A stretch of DNA of 11,665 nt from Planctomycetaceae bacterium (GTDB taxonomy: Bacteria; Planctomycetota; Planctomycetia; Pirellulales; UBA1268), in NCBI GenBank assembly GCA_002862165.1, contig PKCL01000221.1:1-11665 (forward strand), read 5' to 3'. The position numbers were made by a program, and so were the translations under genes. A model generated the notes under the pieces. It was not told the origin of the DNA, searched no databases, and was given only the letters and a program-made list of their open reading frames with translations. Numbering within the stretch: position 1 is the stretch's first letter; each line of letters opens with the position of its first letter. This document shows positions 5,774 through 11,665 of the stretch, one piece after another.

Positions 5774-8700
5774 ATGAATTGTATGTACACGTTGTTGTTC
5801 TCGTTTCTGCGAGCATGTTGGCCGGTAACGGGAATAAATTTAAAAAAAATCTGCGCTCTTTTTATGCTTGTTGTTTCTTCTGGAGCATGGGCTTCGTACG
5901 GTGTTTGTAATGATGGCTCCATCAACTTCAATCGTGACGTTCGTCCAATTTTGGCTGAGACATGTTTTCATTGTCATGGTCCAGATGAAGACGGGCGAGA
6001 GGCAGGCTTGCGGCTGGATCTAGAGAGTAGTGCGAAAGAGGATCTCGGCGGCTACCAGGCCATCAGTCCTGGTGATCTGCAAGCAAGTGAAGCCTGGATT
6101 CGTATTACCAGCGATGATGATGATACGGTGATGCCTCCACCAGAGTCACATCTTTCTCTCAACAAAAAGCAGAAGGCCGTCCTCAAGCAATGGATTATTG
6201 AAGGGGCTCAGTACGAGGGGCATTGGGCATTTGCCCCACCGCAATCACCCACCGTTCCTGATGTGGAAGGTGTCGGCCCTCACGGCGCATCATGGGGCCG
6301 CAATGAGATTGACTCGTTTGTATTTGCAGGGCTTCTGAAGGCTGGAGTGTCTCCTTCGGCAGAGGCTCCTCCACGAACCCTTATTCGTCGACTTACTTTC
6401 GACCTGACAGGCCTTCCCCCAACCCTTGAGGAGACACGTTGTTTTGTTCGTGACTATGAAACTCATGGTGAGAGAGCGTATCAAGAAGTAGTTCATCGAC
6501 TGATCAGTTCACCACATTTTGGTGAACGAATGACGGTGCCTTGGTTGGATCAGGCCCGTTACGCTGACACCAATGGATACTCAATCGATGGTGGTCGTGA
6601 TATGTGGTTGTGGCGAGATTGGGTCATTCAGGCCTACAACGACAACATGCCGTTTGATCAGTTTCTAAGAGAACAATTGGCGGGTGACCTTATCCCTGAT
6701 GCGACTGAGGCACAACTGATCGCCACTGGGTTTAATCGAAATCACATGATTACTCATGAAGGTGGCACGATCCCAGAAGAAAATCTTACGAACTATGTTG
6801 CCGATCGCGTGAAAACAACGAGTGAAGTGTTCCTTGGTTTGACGTTTGGGTGTGCTCAATGTCATGACCATAAGTACGATCCGATTTCTCAGAAAGAGTA
6901 CTACGAGTTTTTTGCATTTTTCAATGAACTTGATGACCGTGGCCTTGATGGAAATGCTGGTACGAATGCCATGCCAATGGTGTCAGCCTCGACAATTATG
7001 GCACGGGATGAACTCAAGAGTGTGAATGCTGAGCTTGCAGAGGCACGCATTGAGCTATCGAATACAACAAGTGGGTTTGACGAATGGGTGGCGGATGAAC
7101 GGAGTCGAGAGCAACTGCGCGGAGAGGGTTTTCGTTACGTCGATGCTGAACTACTCGACGCTTCGGCACCGAATCGTCCCGGTCCCTACGAATTTGATTC
7201 TGATGGAACCGTCTCTTTGTCGGCTCCGAGTAAGGGTTTGGCTGGATTCAGTCACTCGATTCAACTGCGGCAAGGGGACCAGCAAGCAAGTGAAACGATA
7301 TCAGGTATTTCGATCGAATTTGATCCCCAGCCGGTTCCTGGTGCGGCAGGGGAAGACACTGAAGAAAGCACAGAGCCGTTGCTTTCGCTGACTCCGTTTC
7401 CTGACGGTGTTCCAAAAATTACAGCCGTGTTGGTTTCTGCGAATAGCCAGCCTGCTGATCAGGTGGACTATCATAGTCAGTGTGAGTTTGTCACGGCGAC
7501 AGCAAGTACTTCGGGTGATGGCCATGCAGCATCTTCGGTATTGGATGAACGAAACGTCCACTGGTGGCAGCCATTACAAAAAGATGAGAAGCAGTGTCTT
7601 ACACTGACGTTTGATCAGCCTGTTGATCAAACAAAAACACCTTTTCTGAGTGTGCTTGTCTTTTTTGGGCAAAACAAATCGCTGCCTTTTCGCTGGAGAG
7701 TACGTCTCTTTACGGGGCATGATCCCCAGAGCAAGTGGGACGATGCAATTGCAGCGGCTCTGCGAGAAGACCAGTCGCACTGGAATAAGGACACTCAAGA
7801 ACAGTTGCGCAAAATCTTTCGACAGACAGCACCTTCTTTGAGTTCGCTACGAACACAGATAAGCAATCTGGAAGAGCGAAAAAATATTCTTACGAAGAAG
7901 CATTCGACGATGGTGATGAACACATCCTCCAAGCCGCGGGAGACATTTGTCTTAACCCGTGGCCAATATGATGCACCATCAATACGTGTGACGCCGCGAA
8001 CCCCAAAAATCCTGCCACCACTTGGTCGCAGCGTCAATGAAGAAAGATCAAGTGACAAGAATAAAGATTCAAAAAAACGTCAGCCAACGCGTCTCGATCT
8101 TGCAGACTGGTTGACAGACTCGAATCATCCTTTGACGGCACGCGTTGCGGTGAATCGAATCTGGTCACTATTTTTTGAGTCAGGGATTGTGGCCACGTCA
8201 GCTGACTTTGGGTCACAAGGAGAATATCCAAGTCATCCGGACTTACTTGACTATCTGGCAACACGTTTTGTCAGTCATGGGTGGAATCAAAAAGAACTGA
8301 TTCGGATGATTGTTTCGAGTGCAACCTACAGACAGCAGTCATCAACAACCACTGAACAAATAGCAATCGATCCGGGCAACAGATTGCTGGGTCGCGGTCC
8401 TCGGTTTCGACTTCCTGCAGAATTTATTCGTGATCAGGCATTGGCCGTAAGTGGGCTTCTAGTGCCGCGTGTTGGAGGGCCGAGTGTTCATCCGTACCAG
8501 CCGCATGGGCTTTGGAAAGAGATAAGTCATTTCGGAAGTACACCGGCCACAAAACAGGTCTTTGTTCAAGACCATGGTGAAAAATTATATCGTCGAAGTT
8601 TGTACACAATCGTGAAGCGGACGAGTCCGCATCCTGCCATGGCAGCCTTTGATGCTCCGAATCGTGAAATGTGTGTGGTCGATCGGGGTAAGACGAATAC

Positions 8701-9049
8701 GCCCCTTCAGGCACTCGTAACATTGAACGATCCTCAGTTTGCTGAAGCAGCGCGTGTGTTTGCCAGTTCTATCTTGCAGGACCAAACAGCCAATGACGAT
8801 CGTTCACGTATCGAGCGAGCCTTCGAAGTCATAAGCTCGCGTTTGCCGACGGATTCTGAGATCGACTTGATTGCACGACTCTTAGCTGCCGAAAGAACAC
8901 GATTTCAGAGAAGTCCAGAAAATGCAGAGCGTGTTATTGCTGTTGGTGAGTATCCTGCGATGCAGAATATCGATCCTGTGGAACAGGCTGCGTGGACACA
9001 GATAGCAACGCTGTTACTCAATCTAAGCGAAACTCTAACCAGACAATAG
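5774..9049 (+). CDS. PSCyt1-PSCyt2 (DUF1549)-PSD1 (DUF1553) planctomycete cytochrome protein
   Basis: From ATG 5774 the protein has 1091 residues, the usual size. Hydrophobic residues 26-40 end in SSGAWA, a likely signal cleavage site, so it is exported. Residues about 51-141 are PSCyt1 with haem motif CFHCH (64-68) and distal-Met candidate M120 (VMPPPES). Residues about 176-386 are PSCyt2 with a second motif, CAQCH (360-364), in the family block ending DHKYDPISQKEYY. Residues about 406-431 and 671-711 are helical, coiled-coil-like arms flanking a beta-rich lectin-like module (451-646). Residues about 773-1036 are PSD1, with NHPLTARVAVNRIW, DFGSQGEYPSHPDLLDYL and TNTPLQALVTLNDPQF. Two c-type haems are expected; the activity is unknown. 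The start is uncertain: GTG 5702 and ATG 5756 are also in frame. 5774 is preferred because GGA at 5764-5766 lies 7 nt upstream and the leader is shorter. A DUF1501 gene follows after 15 bp, the usual partner. Confidence 0.9.
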   Translation: MNCMYTLLFSFLRACWPVTGINLKKICALFMLVVSSGAWASYGVCNDGSINFNRDVRPILAETCFHCHGPDEDGREAGLRLDLESSAKEDLGGYQAISPGDLQASEAWIRITSDDDDTVMPPPESHLSLNKKQKAVLKQWIIEGAQYEGHWAFAPPQSPTVPDVEGVGPHGASWGRNEIDSFVFAGLLKAGVSPSAEAPPRTLIRRLTFDLTGLPPTLEETRCFVRDYETHGERAYQEVVHRLISSPHFGERMTVPWLDQARYADTNGYSIDGGRDMWLWRDWVIQAYNDNMPFDQFLREQLAGDLIPDATEAQLIATGFNRNHMITHEGGTIPEENLTNYVADRVKTTSEVFLGLTFGCAQCHDHKYDPISQKEYYEFFAFFNELDDRGLDGNAGTNAMPMVSASTIMARDELKSVNAELAEARIELSNTTSGFDEWVADERSREQLRGEGFRYVDAELLDASAPNRPGPYEFDSDGTVSLSAPSKGLAGFSHSIQLRQGDQQASETISGISIEFDPQPVPGAAGEDTEESTEPLLSLTPFPDGVPKITAVLVSANSQPADQVDYHSQCEFVTATASTSGDGHAASSVLDERNVHWWQPLQKDEKQCLTLTFDQPVDQTKTPFLSVLVFFGQNKSLPFRWRVRLFTGHDPQSKWDDAIAAALREDQSHWNKDTQEQLRKIFRQTAPSLSSLRTQISNLEERKNILTKKHSTMVMNTSSKPRETFVLTRGQYDAPSIRVTPRTPKILPPLGRSVNEERSSDKNKDSKKRQPTRLDLADWLTDSNHPLTARVAVNRIWSLFFESGIVATSADFGSQGEYPSHPDLLDYLATRFVSHGWNQKELIRMIVSSATYRQQSSTTTEQIAIDPGNRLLGRGPRFRLPAEFIRDQALAVSGLLVPRVGGPSVHPYQPHGLWKEISHFGSTPATKQVFVQDHGEKLYRRSLYTIVKRTSPHPAMAAFDAPNREMCVVDRGKTNTPLQALVTLNDPQFAEAARVFASSILQDQTANDDRSRIERAFEVISSRLPTDSEIDLIARLLAAERTRFQRSPENAERVIAVGEYPAMQNIDPVEQAAWTQIATLLLNLSETLTRQ

Positions 9050-9064
9050 TCTTCATTACTCATT

Positions 9065-10546
9065 ATGTATTCACTTCCTTTTGACATTGAACTGCGACGA
9101 GCTCAGCTGCTGACGCGTCGTTCACTGCTGGGCAGTTCTACAGTAAGCCTCGGTGCATTTGCACTCGGGAACCTTCTCAAGAGTGAGCAGGTGGCTGCTG
9201 CTGCCGCTGGAGAGACCAAGTCTGAAGGACTTCCTGAGCTGCCACACTTTGCTCCAAAAGCCAAGCGCGTGATCTATTTGTTTCAATCTGGTGGCCCAAG
9301 CCATGTTGATCTCTTTGATTATCACGAAGCCATGGACTCTTTGCACGGGACGGATCTTCCTGACTCTGTTCGTGGTGGGCAGCGATTGACTGGAATGACC
9401 TCTCGTCAAACAAGTTTCCCCGTCGTCAAGCCGCTGTGGGGTGGTCGTCGTTGTGGTGAACACGGCACCTGGATCAGTGACATTGTGCCGCATACGCAGT
9501 CGATTGCTGACGATATTACAATCGTTCGTTCTTTATGGACCGAGGCGATCAATCATGATCCTGCAGTAACGTTCATCAACACCGGCTCACAGCAGATGGG
9601 GCATGCTTCGCTGGGTGCCTGGCTTAGTTACGGGCTCGGACGTGAGAGCGATGACTTTCCTGCCTATATGGTTCTACTGAGCCAAGGCAGCGGCAAAAAT
9701 CCTGGCCAGCCACTTTTTTCACGACTGTGGGGTAGTGGATATCTGCCCTCAAGTCATCAAGGTGTCATGTTACGGCCCGGTGTAAATCCTGTGCTGTATC
9801 TCAAGAACCCATCCGGAGTCTCACGCGATTCTCGACGCCAATTACTCGATACACTTGGCGACCTGAATCAAAAGCACGCCGCTGCGGCGGGTGATCCTGA
9901 AACGCTGGCTCGGATCGAGGCCTATGAAATGGCCTATCGCATGCAGACGTCGGTTCCTGATCTGACGAATGTTTCTGACGAGCCAGAATCAACATTTGAA
10001 CTCTACGGTGATGATGCGCGGCGTCCAGGGAGTTTTGCTGCAAACTGTCTGCTCGCCCGACGCATGGCTCAACGTGGTGTGCGGTTTATTCAGCTGTTTC
10101 ATCGTGGTTGGGATCAACACATTTCGATTAAGAATCAGTTGCCCAAACAATGTCGAGACGTTGATCAGGCATCAGCGGCGTTGGTACAAGACCTGAAACG
10201 ACTGGGGATGCTGGATGATACGCTTGTGGTGTGGGGAGGAGAGTTTGGCCGAACTGTGTACAGTCAGGGTGCGTTAGGGAGTCCATCGGCGGGCCGGGAT
10301 CACCACGGCCGATGTTTTTCAAGCTGGATGGCAGGTGGCGGAATCAAGGCGGGTTATGACTATGGCCGAACGGACGATTTCGCGTACAACATTGTCGAAA
10401 ACCCAGTTCATATTCGTGACCTCAATGCGACGATTCTACACCAACTTGGTATTGATCACGAACGTTTCACGTTCAAGTTTCGTGGTTTGTCGCAGCGACT
10501 CACGGGAGTTGAAGAAGCACATGTTGTCAATGATATTTTGAGTTAA
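9065..10546 (+). CDS. DUF1501 family protein, Tat-exported
   Basis: A 493-residue protein of PF07394 (DUF1501), full length. Residues 17-40 form a Tat-type signal: TRRSLLG with R18-R19, then an apolar stretch and an Ala-rich linker, so it is expected to be exported folded. Family motifs in order: HFAPKAKRVIYLFQSGGPSH (61-80) followed by VDLFD; NHDPAVTFINTGSQQMGH (163-180); GDDARRPGSFAANCLLARR (315-333); FHRGWDQH (345-352); VVWGGEFGRT (388-397); and GRDHHGRCFSSWMAGGG (410-426). The family is related to the alkaline-phosphatase/sulfatase fold; WDQH, GEFGRT and GRDHH fall where metal ligands would be expected. No reaction is established for it. It starts 15 bp after the PSCyt gene without a clear Shine-Dalgarno site, which suggests co-transcription and possibly translational coupling. 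A partnership with the PSCyt protein is inferred from this pairing, which is very common in Planctomycetes. Confidence 0.92.
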   Translation: MYSLPFDIELRRAQLLTRRSLLGSSTVSLGAFALGNLLKSEQVAAAAAGETKSEGLPELPHFAPKAKRVIYLFQSGGPSHVDLFDYHEAMDSLHGTDLPDSVRGGQRLTGMTSRQTSFPVVKPLWGGRRCGEHGTWISDIVPHTQSIADDITIVRSLWTEAINHDPAVTFINTGSQQMGHASLGAWLSYGLGRESDDFPAYMVLLSQGSGKNPGQPLFSRLWGSGYLPSSHQGVMLRPGVNPVLYLKNPSGVSRDSRRQLLDTLGDLNQKHAAAAGDPETLARIEAYEMAYRMQTSVPDLTNVSDEPESTFELYGDDARRPGSFAANCLLARRMAQRGVRFIQLFHRGWDQHISIKNQLPKQCRDVDQASAALVQDLKRLGMLDDTLVVWGGEFGRTVYSQGALGSPSAGRDHHGRCFSSWMAGGGIKAGYDYGRTDDFAYNIVENPVHIRDLNATILHQLGIDHERFTFKFRGLSQRLTGVEEAHVVNDILS

Positions 10547-10580
10547 GCAAGTAGGTGAGAGTGCCTATTTTTTGCGAAAC

Positions 10581-10586
10581 AGGGAG
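10581..10586 (+). promoter_or_regulatory. Ribosome binding site deciding the sulfatase start
   Basis: AGGGAG at 10581-10586 lies 8 nt before ATG 10595 and 14 nt before the in-frame ATG at 10601. This favours 10595. It is the clearest Shine-Dalgarno site in the window. Confidence 0.6.
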
Positions 10587-10594
10587 CAGTATAT

Positions 10595-11665
10595 ATGGTC
10601 ATGAAAAGAGCGAGTCGAGTTGTCAGTGTTATTGCATTGGTGATCTGTGTAGCAGACCATCTTTACGGTGCAGATCAACACGGTGTAGATCAGCCCAACG
10701 TTGTGGTCATCATTAGTGATGATCAGGCATGGACTGATTACGGATTTATGGATCACCCTGTAATTCAGACACCACACCTCGATGCACTTGCTGAACAGAG
10801 TCTGGTGATGGATCGAGGGTATGTTGCGGCACCACTGTGTCGACCATCACTCGCTTCGATACTTACGGGTCGATACCCATTTCAGCATGGCATAACTGGG
10901 AACGATGTTGATGGGCCTACGAATCGCGCAGCGCTGGATGTGCCACTACGGGAATCGTTTCATAAATTCCCGACGTTTGTCAAAACACTTGTCGCTCACG
11001 GCTACCTTGCGCATCAATCTGGGAAATGGTGGGAAGGTTCATGGCAGGACGGTGGGTTTACTGATGGAATGACTCATGGTGATCCAAAACGTAGAGGTCG
11101 GCATGGTGATGCGGGGCTCAAAATTGGCCGTGAGGGAATGACGCCGATCACACAATTCATAGACACGGCAGTCGCTGAGGAGAAACCGTTTCTATTGTGG
11201 TACGCACCCTTTCTGCCACACACACCACATAAACCACCACAACGTTTACTTAAAAAGTATGAGAAAGAAGGCCGGGCTGCGGACCTTGTCAAGTACTACG
11301 CCATGTGTGAATGGTTTGATGAAACATGTGGAGAATTACTCAGTTACATTGATGACAAGAATCTGACAGACAACACGATGGTGGTATATATCTGTGATAA
11401 CGGATGGGCAGCGCCGAGTACGAATGCCGACGATCCAAATCAGAAACTTTGGAAAGGCTATGCCCAGCGTTCGAAAAGTTCACCGTATGAGAATGGGATA
11501 CGGACGCCAGTCATGATCTCATGGCCAGGGGTAGTAAAGCCGGAACGATCGAAGCGTTTCGCCCATGCGATTGATCTCTTTCCTACTATTGCAGCGGCAG
11601 CAGAAGTGGAAGTGCCCGACGATCTTCCTGGTATCAATCTTCTTGATGCAGAGAAGCGGGATGCC
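10595..11665 (+). CDS. Type I sulfatase (partial, runs off the right edge), variant CRPSL active-site motif
   Basis: 357 codons are visible with no stop; the C-terminal part lies beyond the window. Residues 1 to about 26 form a signal peptide (basic MVMKRASR, then an apolar run), so it acts in the periplasm or outside. Sulfatase fold landmarks: PNVVVIISDDQ (34-44) with metal ligands D42 and D43; PLCRPSLASILTGRYP (80-95); QSGKWW (141-146) with K144; FLPHTPH (206-212); and YICDNGW (265-271) with D268-N269. C82 is the residue normally oxidised to formylglycine, but the usual C-x-P-S-R is here C-R-P-S-L, so Leu86 replaces the conserved Arg. Such CRPSL forms occur, to my recollection, in other planctomycete sulfatases. 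Substrate cannot be told; sulfated polysaccharide is the usual guess for secreted planctomycete enzymes. It lies 48 bp after the DUF1501 gene, probably in the same operon. Confidence 0.9.
   Translation, partial: MVMKRASRVVSVIALVICVADHLYGADQHGVDQPNVVVIISDDQAWTDYGFMDHPVIQTPHLDALAEQSLVMDRGYVAAPLCRPSLASILTGRYPFQHGITGNDVDGPTNRAALDVPLRESFHKFPTFVKTLVAHGYLAHQSGKWWEGSWQDGGFTDGMTHGDPKRRGRHGDAGLKIGREGMTPITQFIDTAVAEEKPFLLWYAPFLPHTPHKPPQRLLKKYEKEGRAADLVKYYAMCEWFDETCGELLSYIDDKNLTDNTMVVYICDNGWAAPSTNADDPNQKLWKGYAQRSKSSPYENGIRTPVMISWPGVVKPERSKRFAHAIDLFPTIAAAAEVEVPDDLPGINLLDAEKRDA

Noticed and set aside
5683..5931. Minus-strand open frame of 82 codons across the PSCyt start
   Set aside because: It overlaps the signal peptide and the start of the PSCyt1 domain and has no recognisable features.
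5601..10578. TTTTTTGCGAA shared between 5601-5611 and 10568-10578, upstream of the PSCyt and sulfatase genes
   Set aside because: A near-identical TTTTTGCGAA also lies inside the hydratase coding region near 197-206, and T-runs make such matches likely by chance. Distances to the starts differ greatly.
1..11665. Mobile elements, CRISPR arrays, toxin-antitoxin or phage-defence genes
   Set aside because: No transposase, integrase, spaced palindromic repeats, terminal inverted repeats or defence domains were found. The large genes are ordinary planctomycete families.

Overview
The window comes from a bacterium of the PVC superphylum, most likely a Planctomycete of the Pirellulaceae/Planctomycetaceae kind. 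This rests on gene content: a giant secreted protein joining an SGNH-like domain, a beta-propeller, HEAT-like repeats and a cytochrome c domain; a PSCyt1/PSCyt2/PSD1 protein; a Tat-exported DUF1501 protein; and a type I sulfatase. That set is characteristic of Planctomycetes and some Verrucomicrobia. Base composition is moderate, weak Shine-Dalgarno sites are common, and codon use looks even across the window, so I see no sign of recent transfer.

Layout: every real gene is on the + strand. Positions 1-54 look like the last codons of an upstream gene. Positions 106-930 encode a cytoplasmic 2-keto-4-pentenoate hydratase-like enzyme (MhpD/FAH superfamily). After 112 bp comes a 1442-residue exported multidomain haem protein (1043-5371). 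Then comes the only long non-coding stretch (5372 to about 5773). It is AT-rich and holds a 3 x 13 bp tandem repeat, a perfect TATAAT box, overlapping inverted repeats, a repeated ACGTTGTTGTT motif and a doubtful 33-codon ORF. After it lies a tight cluster: the PSCyt1-PSCyt2-PSD1 protein (5774-9049, with an uncertain start), a DUF1501 protein 15 bp later (9065-10546), and a sulfatase 48 bp later (10595 to the right edge, incomplete).

How they may work together: the last three genes are probably one transcription unit. Four of the five complete or nearly complete genes encode proteins with export signals. Two of these carry three c-type haem motifs in total, and two more belong to the alkaline-phosphatase/sulfatase fold superfamily. 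The simplest reading is an extracytoplasmic system handling a sulfated polymer or its sugars, with haem/propeller proteins doing redox or binding work. The cytoplasmic hydratase might act on a keto-acid product. The individual families are known, but the biochemical roles of PSCyt1/2, PSD1 and DUF1501 are not established, so the pathway is inference. No RNA genes, CRISPR arrays, insertion sequences or phage genes were seen.
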